Shown: piece by piece, positions 50,018 to 59,762 of the stretch
How positions within the stretch are numbered: the stretch's first letter is position 1
Layout of the letters: the number at the start of each line of letters is the position of its first letter
Source of the DNA: Hansfordia pulvinata
Lineage: Eukaryota > Ascomycota > Sordariomycetes > Xylariales
Direction: 5' to 3'
DNA: 64,000 nucleotides
Assembly: GCA_006538405.1 (NCBI GenBank)
Contig: BJKQ01000005.1
Span: 1,550,001-1,614,000, forward strand
The notes under the pieces: model-generated
Seen by the model: the letters and a program-made list of their open reading frames with translations, nothing else
Told to the model about the DNA's origin: nothing
Database searches by the model: none
Translations under genes and position numbers: made by a program

Positions 50018-50026
50018 CCATGCAAT
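50018..50026 (+). repeat. Right copy of flanking direct repeat
   Basis: CCATGCAAT immediately after the right inverted repeat, identical to 39248-39256. Confidence 0.6.
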
Positions 50027-50537
50027 AGGCGTCCACTGCTAACCCAGAGCCGAGTCACGGGCCCGGAATAGCCCAAAGTTAAGTGGTTAGCACGCTCCCT
50101 GAGCACCAGAGGCACTCCACTGGACCTGATGGGGCTACAAGCAGCCCTAAGCCCTCCAACTGGAGCCCTCGAAGCCCTGTAGAATCCATCCGTCGTGAGC
50201 TGATGGCGTGTCGCCGCCCGTCTTGCCGCATCGAACTACTACATGTACGAGTAGCCCTCCATCATCATGGAACTCGGTCGGATCGCCCCTCTGCTCTATT
50301 AATCCTCACGCCGCCATGGCTCGCCCCGCCCGTGCGCGCCTATAGTTTCGTCGTCTTCCGCCCTTCTGTTGCGACAGTTTCGTGGTTCGAGTTTTGCACC
50401 TCTTAACCCCGTCCGCTATCCGCCTCCACGCCCGGCTCTGCCACCACCAACTCCATCCACCGCATCGTGACATCGTCGCCTCTCACTCACCCCCCACGCC
50501 CACCATCGCCAGACAATCTCGGTTCGCCTACCCGGCC
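50027..50537 (+). other. Promoter/leader between the AT-rich element and the second Zn2Cys6 gene
   Basis: About 0.5 kb with normal composition, resuming abruptly at the element edge. It has one TACGAGTA 8-mer (50245), and a C-rich leader from about 50400 to the ATG. This is the only unique DNA available as a proximal promoter for the downstream regulator. Confidence 0.5.
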
Positions 50538-53303
50538 ATGTTCACAAAATTCCACGCTGTCGACGCCGATGGCGCCCGCCGGAAGAGACGCAGAATCATC
50601 CTCGCCTGCGAGCCCTGTCGCCTCTCCAAGATCCGCTGCACCGGCGAGCGCCCCTCCTGCGTAGCCTGTAACAAGCGCGGCCGCCAGGGCCACTGCAACT
50701 ACGAGAACCATGATGGCGACAACGAGAGGAGGTCCGTCTGTCCAGCGCCTCGGGGCGGCGCGCCCTCCCGCACATCCAACCACCCTCCCCGCCCGCTGAC
50801 CCCGAACACAGAGACGAGTTCAAGCGCCGGTCCACGCCCACGCCCAAGCCCAACCAGGGCCGTGGCCGCGCGCAGCAAGACCAGTTCCGCCTGTCGGCAG
50901 AGCCCCGGCAACTAACCCCCGAGAGCCAAAGGGGCCCGGACGAAGGCCGGGCGCCCCATCTGTCCATTGATACACACAGGAAGCCCAAGAGGCCGCGTAT
51001 CGCAAAGTGCGACCCCGCGCTCAACCAGCCCATATACGGTGGCTCCTCGGCCAGCACCCTGCTCTCCCAGCTGCGGACGGCCTGCCAACAGCGTGCCTCG
51101 TCCCAGAGCCATCTCGCCAGCGCTAGGAAGAACTCGACGACGACGTACAGCGGCGGTGAGCCCATGGGCAACTCGGGCAAAGACCTGCCTGTGAAGAGCC
51201 GTATGGAAATAAGGGGCGAGCCCGACCCCGGAGACCTCGTCCTGCCCCCTCGCCACATCGGCGACGCGCTGCTGGCCTCCTACTTCAACCACTGGCACAA
51301 CCTCATCCCCATCGTCCACATGCCTTCGTTCACCACTCGATACGAGAGCCTGTACATGGACTCGGCCGATCCGGATATTGGCTCCCCACCCGACCCCAAC
51401 ACCAAAGTCCTCATCCACATCCTGATGAACCTAGTCTTCGCCATCGGCTCGCACCACGTCACCCTACTGACCCCTCATCAACGATCCGGCTACGGCGAGG
51501 AGTTCTACCAGAGGGCGCGGCGCCTCATCTGCTTTGAGATTATGGACGGCATCGACATTACGGCCATCCAGATTTATCTACTCACAGCTCAGTATTTGTT
51601 CTACGAAGATACCCCTCGATATGCCGACAGGTGCTGGAACACGATCGGCATGGCGATCCGCGCCGCGCAGGGGCTCGGCATGCACCTCAACGAGGTCACC
51701 AACCACCAGACGACGAGCCAGCTGCAGCGCGAGATGCGCAAGCGCATATGGTACTCGGCGCTTTATCTTGATCGGTAGGTCTTGATGTGCATCCGAGTCG
51801 CGACGCGTGCTTGGTCGCCTGCTGACCACCCGCAGAACCCTGTCCATGATAGTCGGCAGGCCGCCAGTCTACCACGTCGCGCCGCCGGTGGAGCTGCCTC
51901 AGTCCATTGACGACGAGTACCTGCAAAACGAGGGGGAAGGTGTCCAGCCAGCCGGCACAACCTCCAAGCTGGAGGTCTTCATCCAGTCCATACACATGTC
52001 TGGCCTCTTGGGGGACATCCTGAACCAGCAATATCACCAGCGTGCGGGTCGCTTGCCGGCTCTCGGCGGCGACAATCGTGAGCTTGTAGAATCGGTCCTT
52101 GCTCTCGAGACCAGGATCGAGACGGTGCGCAAGAACATCCCGGCCGATGTCTGGCCCACTCAGGAGAAGCGGAACACAAGCGATGATCGCGAACGACTAC
52201 TGCACTCCAGCGTCTTCTACAACAGGTTCGTTTTTGCCTCGGACCTTGCCCCCCACGGCCTCCCGCCGCATGTGATTGGGCACAGCCAGGCGCCAGATTG
52301 ATGTGTAGCTGACTCGTGCCGTGACGGCAGATACAACTATACTCGGCAGCTCCTCTACCGGCCTGTGCTTCTCGCCAGTGTGTGTCAGCTTGACGAGGCC
52401 ACCGAGCTGCTGATGCTGCCCTCTCAGAAAGCCCTCCTGGCCTGCTTCAGCAACTCGTGTGTCGAGACCGCGCTGAACCTCATGGCCAACCTATCGGGCG
52501 ACATCACCGACTGTCGGCACGATGCCCATCACCCGTGGCACTACATATTCTGTGAGTGCTCCTTTCCGTTTCCCGCACGGGAGCGACGCATCTGCCAGCG
52601 CGCGCTCTTTGCTGACAGATGACATCAGATGCGTTCAACTCGGCCTTAGTTTTGGTGGCTGGGCACCTGAGCCCGATGGCCGAGGTCACCTTTGATGACC
52701 CGCGCATGGTGCGCGCGTGGGCCCAATGTCAGGCCATCTTCACCAGCCAAGCAGCACTGCTGCCGTCAGCCACCGAAGCTTTGAAGTTCCTCGACTCGCT
52801 TCGTGGCCAGGTCTACAACAGCCACACGGCCGAGCATGCCGCCAGTGGCTTACATGAGCATGGTGAGTCTCTACAATAGGAAACGACTCGTCTATCTCGG
52901 CCGATGTGTTGAGTTAGACACCCTCTTTCGGGTCGTGCCCGCCGGTTTGGGGCGAGGAAAACCAGATTCTAACCAGCATTACCCCCTTTTAGGCGCTGAA
53001 ATCACCGATAGCGCGATCAGCATCACTGGCCCGCCGACGGACCTATCGTCTGGCGGGTCCGTCACGCGCCCGCTGTCCCCGCCGGCCACGGCCACGCTGG
53101 CGGCGGCGCCCCCCGTCGACGGGGGCGCGTTCCTGAGCGGCGGCATGAGCATGGGGCCGGCAGCCGCCGGCAACGTGGGAGGGCTGGGGCAAGGGTTCGA
53201 GGAGATGTTCCGCGGCTTCGACTTTGACCAGCTCGGCGTCGTGGGGCTGTCGGGACCCGAGACCACCTTCTGGGCCAACGACTGGGCCCTGGGTCTTTCC
53301 TAG
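50538..53303 (+). CDS. Zn2Cys6 transcription factor with fungal-specific domain
   Basis: A predicted nuclear regulator of 770 residues in six exons: 50538-50731, 50812-51774, 51836-52225, 52331-52551, 52629-52862 and 52993-53303. All junctions keep frame. Introns are 61-130 nt, most with CTGAC/CTAAC branch sites; intron 1 has a weak donor (GTCCGT). The zinc cluster CX2CX6CX6CX2CX8C (ACEPCRLSKIRCTGERPSCVAC) is at about residues 24-55, preceded by a basic RRKRRR. The linker (65-200) is disordered and Pro/Gln/Arg-rich. The fungal-specific domain starts near residue 220 (YFNHWHNLIPIVHMPSF) and includes AAQGLGMHLNEV, MRKRIWYSALYLDRTLS and IVGRPP. The C-terminus is Gly/Ala-rich and ends with an aromatic acidic segment (FRGFDFDQLG...FWANDWALG), a possible activation tail. 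Its targets are unknown. The nearest downstream genes are a HET protein, a synthetase relic and a transporter. Confidence 0.88.
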
Positions 53304-55106
53304 TTCCGGGGTTTGCAAGGGGTTGCCTGATTGGGCGGGCGAGGGATAAGGGGCGAGGCTGATCACGTCGGTGGGAGGTAATGTGATTTGATTCCGGTTC
53401 GGCGCTCGAGACAAATTTGAGATGACTGGGTACTTTTGTGGTATGATGATAACGATTGGGGGATATAAACGTGGGCTGGCGTTAAGGCTGTGGACTATAT
53501 GCCCTTGGAGTGTACCAACATGGAGAATAGACGCGAAAAGTGCGGCGAATACTGGATGATCAAGTTCTGTCGATTACTTGATTGCTTCGCTCCCTCGCGT
53601 TCTCTCCCAGCCTCGCCGCCATCACACGCTGCTGCCGAGCGCCGCACCGCCTCTGTGAAGCCAGAGAGGGCGTGCCTCGCGAGGCCGAGCGGGGCCTACA
53701 CATGCCGCACCTGTTGAATGGGAACGGGGCTCCAGGGCACAGCCTGCGTCGTCCAACATCTCCGCCACGACGGGGAAAGGCGGGCTTGCGACTCAAGGGT
53801 CTACTTCTTCTCTGGAGTTGTTTCGCAAGGATGCTCTGCTGACTGCGGAGCAACGAGCCATTTCAGGGAAGCACTGGACCCAGCCGCAGAACATACTTGC
53901 CGTTTCAAACCCAGCTGTTCATGGCTTGCAGCGTGAACTTGAGGAGCTGAACCTTGTAGTCCTACCAAAGGCACCAATGCGAGGAGCCGAACCTTTGACT
54001 GGAGGGCCACCCGTGGAAAAGATGCGAGAGGGGGCGGGGAGTCAGCAGGCATTGCTGACCAGTGCTAGTGCGGGGCTGTCCTTGCATCTTTTCCTCGTCC
54101 TGCCGCCGCCGCCGCTGTTGCTATTGCTGTTGCTGTTTCTTGAGTACTTTGGGCAGGGGGTGGGTGTCTAAGGGCTCCATTCCTACGATGATATCCATGG
54201 AGTTTTTCACATAGCTCGAGGTCCCCTTACATTCTTGTACTGGGGTATATTAGGTAGGTAGGTAGGTACATAGTAGTAGTGGAGGTGCTCGTATCAATTT
54301 TCCATGTTCAGGTGGAAGGAGCGACTGTCGAAGAGGGAGGAGTGCGGGCAGGTATTTCCAAGGAAATGTGCCACCTGGGCCGACCTCACTGGCGGACCCT
54401 CCCTTTTACATCATTCTTCATTCTGATACAGCAATTTTCTTCCCCCTCAATTGCATGCTCCTTTTATTCCTCTGCGCGAGCGGTCAGAATTATGACCCTC
54501 CCGCGGTCCCTCCAAGCCAATCGTGGAGTGCCCCTGTTCTTTTGAAGATGATCTGGCCATTCGGTGTTCGTGACCGGAATCTGCTTCTGTTCATTGATAT
54601 CACAGGGGCAGCAGTTTCCATCGTCTACTTTTACCAGTCCTCCCGTCAATCAGCCCGTCGATCAGCCCGTAAATCAGCCTCTCGAGGCAGACGCGCGGGC
54701 AACACCACCTTCGGACAACAGCGGATTGCGCAGTAATACCATATGGGAATCACCGCCTTCAGCTAGTGGCTTCATGAGCCAGTTGCTCTGCCCCCCCTCC
54801 CCCACTCAAAACGTGCACAATCCGAGCTGCACCGCCAACTGAGAAAATGGATCCAGATTCTGTCCAATCTGGACTGGGGACATGGTTTGGAGACTTGCAT
54901 GGGCCAATCGTGCTCGGTCACGCAGGTAAGCGAGGGGCTGAGCCGAGCCTTGGCCGCCTATGCCTCTACCTCTTCTCTCCGAGGCGTGCCGCAGTCCGAT
55001 CAATCGATAAATACAAGCAGCTGGGAATCCGGGGCCGGGGAGCTGGGGCTGCCACGATCGCTCTCGCGCGCGCCATTCCGGCCCATCCGCCGATACGGCA
55101 GCAGCC
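53304..55106. other. Intergenic region between the regulator and the HET gene
   Basis: About 1.8 kb with no supported gene. Contains GTTGCT/CTGTTG-rich sequence near 54110-54140, a (GGTA)n tract near 54253-54268, and a short upstream TCGATAAATACAAG near 55003 that could be a weak TATA element for the HET gene. Confidence 0.45.
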
Positions 55107-58100
55107 ATGGCTTCCACCGACGATGCCGACGACGAGGGACTCTGTGTCAACTTCGATGACAGTGAAGCCGTGGAGAAAGCGATTCGCAAGTACGAGGCCA
55201 AACAGGCCATCGACGATACCAACAACCTCTGCGCCATCTGCAATGAGCTGCTGCCGTCCATCTTCAACATCGACTATGAGGGTGGCCATGGGGACGACGA
55301 CGGAGCCCGCTGCCCGTTCGAGAGCAGCAAGCACTACCACAGCCCCGTGACCTTGCACCTCCCCCGGCCCCCGGAGGCTCTCAACACCCGCAACGCGGAC
55401 TGCGGGCTGTGCCGCCTGATCGTGGCGATAGCGTCCCGGCGGAGCGGTGACGACAGCGAGGACGAGCCGCCCCTCCACCTCACACGAAGATCGGAACACA
55501 CCATGATGAAGTATGACCCCGACCAGCGCCTTGGCTACTTTCCGGTCATGACGATCATGGGCGGCATCCACGTGGCCAACCCCCAGCGAGGGAGCCGGAA
55601 CGAGCCTCTCGGGTCCATCTTGCTGGCCGAAGACCGCGACAGCCACACCGACGGGACCGTGCCCAGACACAAGCAGAAGGCCGGAGCCAACGGGACGATA
55701 TCCTTCGTCGCCGGGCAGCCCGTGGCGGCCATCATCAACTTTGCGCTGGTCAGGGAGTGGATGAGCTACTGCGACACGAGCCACCCGGGCTGCCGCAGCG
55801 TCCCAGGCGCCTGCAGCTCCAGCTCGGTGCACTACCACCGTCGGTTGATCGACGTCCGGCTCGGGCAGATTGTGCCTGCCTTCCCAGGCGCCAGATACAT
55901 GGCGCTGTCGTACGTATGGGGTCGGGATGCGCCTCGCCTGGCTACGACCAGGTCAATCGAGGCATTCAGCCGGCCGGGAGGCCTATTCAGCGACAAGGCG
56001 GACCCGGCCATCCCGCTGACCATCCGGCACGCCATCCGGGTCGCCGGGGCGCTGGACATCCCCTACCTCTGGGTCGACAACCTGTGCATCATCCAGGACG
56101 ACGAGGCCGACAAGGCCGCCCACCTGCCGCACATGGACCACATCTTCGGACACGCTGCCCTCGTCCTCATCGCAGCCACGGGCAAGGACTCGAGCGCCGG
56201 GCTGCCGGGCATCGGGCCTGACTACCCGCGGGCAGCTACAACCCAGCACGAGGCCAGCGTCACGTACGGCCAGGGGCACGAGAGGTGGCGGAATCGCCGT
56301 CTGATAACGGTTCAGCCGTCCATGAACCAGGCTCTCCGGGCGAGGACGTGGTCGCGGCGAGGCTGGACCTTCCAGCAAGCCCTGCTTACCCGGCGAACGC
56401 TGGTTCTCACCGAAAATCTGGCGTACTGGAGCTGCCGGGGCAGCTCCTCGCAGGAGGACATCCTCTTCACCTGGGCCACCGCCGAGGGGGTCCCTCATCC
56501 ACCTCCCCTGCCGTCGTCGCCACCGCCGTCCGCGAATGAGCACAAGCAAGAAGACGGGGACGTGCTCATCAGCACGGGACAGAGCATCGAAACGTCCCAC
56601 TGGGGCACGAGCATGGCGCAGGCCTCGGTTAGCTGCCATATCGCCAAGTACTGCCAGAACGCCGAGGACTTCTCGCAGCGCGTCTTCGGCCACGAGAGCG
56701 ACGCCCTCTGGGCCTACGTCGGGCTCCTGCGCCAGCTGCGCACCAGCTTCCCGCGGGGGTTCATCTGGGCCATGCCCTACGAAGAGATGGACATGGCCCT
56801 CCTGTGGGACACGGGCTGCATATGCCGCGAGTACCGGCACTGTCGCCACAACATCTTCACCGCTACCACCACCGCTACCACCACCGCTACCACTTCCTCT
56901 CCTAGTAGCTCGATTACGGGTGGCAGTCAAGCCTACCGCCTGCCCTTTCCCAGCTGGTCGTGGCTCTCCATCAGCCACGCAATCCGCTTCCGCAACCAGT
57001 GTAACGAGCCCGTCGTAACCGAGGTCGCCTGGGGACAGCCCTTGCTGCAGGTCTCGCGGTGCGCGTTCCTGTCGCCGTCACCCGGGCGCCGTACCCGCCG
57101 CCTCCTCTGGTGTCACCTGAGAGCCGCGCTCCTCTGCAAGCCCAGCGTAGCCCGGCTGCTGCCTGCGTCAGTCTTGGCGCGTTTGCCGAGCTCGTGCTGC
57201 CACAGCAGCAGCAGCAGCGCCGCAAACGCCACCGACGATGGCGCGGTCGTCACCACCAACGCTACCACCACCGCCGCCAAGGACGGCAAAAGCGGCGGTG
57301 GCAACAGCAACAACAGCAGCAGCAGCAGCAATAACAAAGTGGCTATAACGACCCCGGACGACACAGCAGAGGAGATGGAGACGCAGACGGAGTCAGCCCC
57401 CTTACCGCTGCCCCCCCAGCGAGCGCCTACCCTGGAGGCGGCGCACGAGAGCCTGGACTACGGCTACCTCCGGTTCAAGGCACGGACCGCGAGGCTCTGG
57501 CTGTCGTACAAGGCGCCGCCACTGGATGCGCGGAGAATTGCCCCGCGGCACCGGAGACTCGCCTCGAGGAGCGTCTGGTCGAGCACCCCGCACGCGCTGC
57601 GGGCCCTCTTAGGGCGGTGCGAGCACCTGTCGCGGCCAGACGCGTCTCGCGCGACCGAGATCGTCGCTGACGTGAATCTGGAAATGGGAGACGGCGGCGA
57701 CGGTGGCAACGACGACGACAGTGGCAACGACGAGAACGATGAAGACGCCGAGGTCGCTGGCGGACCCAAGAAGGAGGCAGCGCGCCTGACGCAGATGATG
57801 GTCCCGAGGAACTTCTTCGAGGGCGGGAACAACGTCCGGAGGTCGGCCGACGGCACGGCGTGGCGGGAGGGCGAGTTTGTGTTGCTCTCGGCGAACGCGG
57901 CGGCAGACCCTCAGGACGAGCTGTGCCGTCCGTCCGAGTCGCCGCTGGCGTGCGGCAACATTGTGCACCGGAAGGGCTGCGGCCACGTCGAGAGCTACAA
58001 CCTGCTGCTGGTGGAGAAGTGCGGGGGCCTGCGGTACCGAGCCGGCATCGTTCGGGTGACGAAGCGGACCTGGGAGCGGGTGATGGGGGCCAGTGGGGGC

Positions 58101-58139
58101 AGGAGGGTCAGAGACGAGGCGGACATTGTGTTGGCTTGA
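55107..58139 (+). CDS. HET-domain (heterokaryon incompatibility-type) protein
   Basis: A 1010-residue intronless protein. HET domains in fungi trigger regulated cell death upon non-self recognition, although most family members are uncharacterised. The HET domain spans about residues 264-430 with all three usual blocks: YMALSYVWG, then LDIPYLWVDNLCIIQDD, then RTWSRRGWTFQQALLTRRTL. Before it are Cys pairs (CAICNELLP, CGLCRLI) commonly seen in such proteins. After the domain, residues of about 450-760 contain Pro, Thr and Ser/Asn-rich low-complexity insertions (GGGNSNNSSSSSNNK), including a CAG-repeat-coded stretch near 57315-57335. An acidic Asp/Asn/Gly run lies near 57690-57750. I see no partner domain (NACHT, patatin, ankyrin), so an effector/receptor architecture is not shown. 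The ATG at 55107 is in good context and gives an uninterrupted frame. Confidence 0.9.
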   Translation: MASTDDADDEGLCVNFDDSEAVEKAIRKYEAKQAIDDTNNLCAICNELLPSIFNIDYEGGHGDDDGARCPFESSKHYHSPVTLHLPRPPEALNTRNADCGLCRLIVAIASRRSGDDSEDEPPLHLTRRSEHTMMKYDPDQRLGYFPVMTIMGGIHVANPQRGSRNEPLGSILLAEDRDSHTDGTVPRHKQKAGANGTISFVAGQPVAAIINFALVREWMSYCDTSHPGCRSVPGACSSSSVHYHRRLIDVRLGQIVPAFPGARYMALSYVWGRDAPRLATTRSIEAFSRPGGLFSDKADPAIPLTIRHAIRVAGALDIPYLWVDNLCIIQDDEADKAAHLPHMDHIFGHAALVLIAATGKDSSAGLPGIGPDYPRAATTQHEASVTYGQGHERWRNRRLITVQPSMNQALRARTWSRRGWTFQQALLTRRTLVLTENLAYWSCRGSSSQEDILFTWATAEGVPHPPPLPSSPPPSANEHKQEDGDVLISTGQSIETSHWGTSMAQASVSCHIAKYCQNAEDFSQRVFGHESDALWAYVGLLRQLRTSFPRGFIWAMPYEEMDMALLWDTGCICREYRHCRHNIFTATTTATTTATTSSPSSSITGGSQAYRLPFPSWSWLSISHAIRFRNQCNEPVVTEVAWGQPLLQVSRCAFLSPSPGRRTRRLLWCHLRAALLCKPSVARLLPASVLARLPSSCCHSSSSSAANATDDGAVVTTNATTTAAKDGKSGGGNSNNSSSSSNNKVAITTPDDTAEEMETQTESAPLPLPPQRAPTLEAAHESLDYGYLRFKARTARLWLSYKAPPLDARRIAPRHRRLASRSVWSSTPHALRALLGRCEHLSRPDASRATEIVADVNLEMGDGGDGGNDDDSGNDENDEDAEVAGGPKKEAARLTQMMVPRNFFEGGNNVRRSADGTAWREGEFVLLSANAAADPQDELCRPSESPLACGNIVHRKGCGHVESYNLLLVEKCGGLRYRAGIVRVTKRTWERVMGASGGRRVRDEADIVLA

Positions 58140-58265
58140 AGAAGAGTCGTGCTTTTCTCGGGTGGTGGTAGGGCTATCTCAGGGCTAGGGTAGGTCGTGA
58201 GGAGGTGGGATATGTCAGCTTCGCGATCAAGGAATTGGTGGTGACTGAGGACTGTGCGGTGTCTG

Positions 58266-58301
<36 letters not shown>

Positions 58302-58441
58302 ATGTACCTGCCACGATGTTATGTATATGGAATAAATCACACGCGCTGCGCCTTTACAACAAATAGAAGACAGCACACAACTCAGCACCGTTCTCATCTT
58401 TCTCCCATCACGCCTCTCTTTATAAGGGGACCATTCGGCAT
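58140..58441. other. Convergent 3' region with an (AT)n microsatellite
   Basis: About 300 bp between the HET stop and the end of the minus-strand synthetase relic. An (AT)16 run occupies 58268-58299. Confidence 0.7.
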
Positions 58442-59762
58442 TTACAGAGGCTCGGCCCGGGCGACGCCGAACCTCTGGGAGATGACGACCCACTGGGCGA
58501 CGGTGAGGATGTAGCGCAGAGAAGGGTCCTGGCCGAGCTCGAGCGCGCGGCGGCGCCGCTCCTCGATGACGGGCCAGTCGAGGAAGCCGAGCTGCTCGAC
58601 GTTGTCGCGGGTGACGAGGTTGGAGAGGACCTTGTGCAGGGCGCCGCCGATCTTGATGCCGGGAGGGGCGGTGAAGCGCTGGGTAAGGCGAGTTAGCATT
58701 CTTCTTCGTCTTCTTCGTCTTCTTCTCCTTTGCTTCCCTGGCTCTCTGGATGAGAGATGTGCGGGTGGTGGGTTCGGGATTCACATGCTTCTTGCGCCGG
58801 TAGATCTCGTCCGGTCAGGTAGGGGCGCATGGCCTCCTTGAGGAACCCACCTCTTGTTGAAGGCGCCCGTGTCCGGGTCGAACCTGATCTTGACGGAGGG
58901 CGGGAGGGCGTTGGCGTCGTCCTCGCCGGTGTTGGTGGTGGTGGTGGTGGCACCGTTGGTGGTGGTGGTTCCGTTGGCGGCTCCGTTGGTATTTCCGTCA
59001 CCGTGACCGTCACCTTTGCCGCCGCCGTTCACGACCGGGGCAGCGCCGCGCCCGGGGCTGTCGGACAGGCCCGGGCCCGGCGATCCTGTCCAGGCGCGGG
59101 GATGCCGAACTGCCTGAAGACGGCGCGCACGCGCCTCCTCGACGCGCCAGGCCACCGCCCTGCGCTCCGCCGCGGGCATCGCCGCCACCGCCTCGTTCGT
59201 CGGGCTCGAGGTGCTGGAGGTCCGGGGCTCGCGCAGCAAGCAGGTCCGGGTACGAAGAGGGTGTAGCCGCCAGAGTGCTCGTCGGCGCCCTCGCCCGTCA
59301 GAATGATCTTGTAGCCGGCGCCGCGCGCCAGCGCCGACAGCAGGAACTTGCCCACGTGGGGGGGGGGGGGGGGGGGGGGCGGGTGGTAACAAGAAAAAAA
59401 GAAGATAGCACAAAAAGAAAGAAAAACAAAAACAAAGGACTCACCAGACTTGTCAAACCCGGTCTCCTCGTCGAACCCTATGCAGAAACACTTGAGCAGC
59501 TTAACGGGCCACGGCCGTCGCGTGCGCACTCCTCCTTGAGCACGTCGACGGCGACGCCCGGCCACGGCCACGGCCGACGAGTCGAGCCCGCCCGACGGGT
59601 AGATGCCCCCATGGGCACATCGGCGCGCAGGCGGCGCTGCCACGGCCTCGCGGGACCTGCTCGCGGGCCCCGAGGACCATCTCGGCCTCGGTCGAGGGGG
59701 GCGGACGGGGACGGGGAGCGCTTGTCCGGGAACGTCTGGTCCCAGTAGGGCTTGGACTCCAT
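58442..59762 (-). pseudogene. 5'-truncated, frameshifted asparagine synthetase (glutamine-hydrolysing) relic
   Basis: The minus strand carries collinear pieces of the asparagine synthetase domain: ESKPYWDQTFPDK, TEAEMVLGAREQ, RLRADVPMG, PSGGLDSSAVA (the ATP-pyrophosphatase loop), VAVDVLKEE, CFCIGFDEETGFDKS, IILTGEGADEHSGGY, LREP, FLKEAMRPYLT and the intact last exon 58442-58678 ending VAQWVVISQRFGVARAEP. The pieces lie in alternating frames. I count at least five indels, e.g. around 59700, 59600-59560, 59245, 58850 and 58810. The acceptor of the intron at 59358-59448 is missing; a 22-C tract (coding strand) stands in its place. The N-terminal glutaminase domain is absent, with non-homologous AT-richer DNA beginning beyond about 59770. 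This is a decayed copy and should not make a working enzyme. The well-preserved last exon suggests fairly recent loss. Confidence 0.82.
59358..59379. repeat. 22-base G homopolymer inside the relic intron
   Basis: A run of 22 G on the + strand at the position where the splice acceptor would be expected on the minus strand. Confidence 0.9.
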
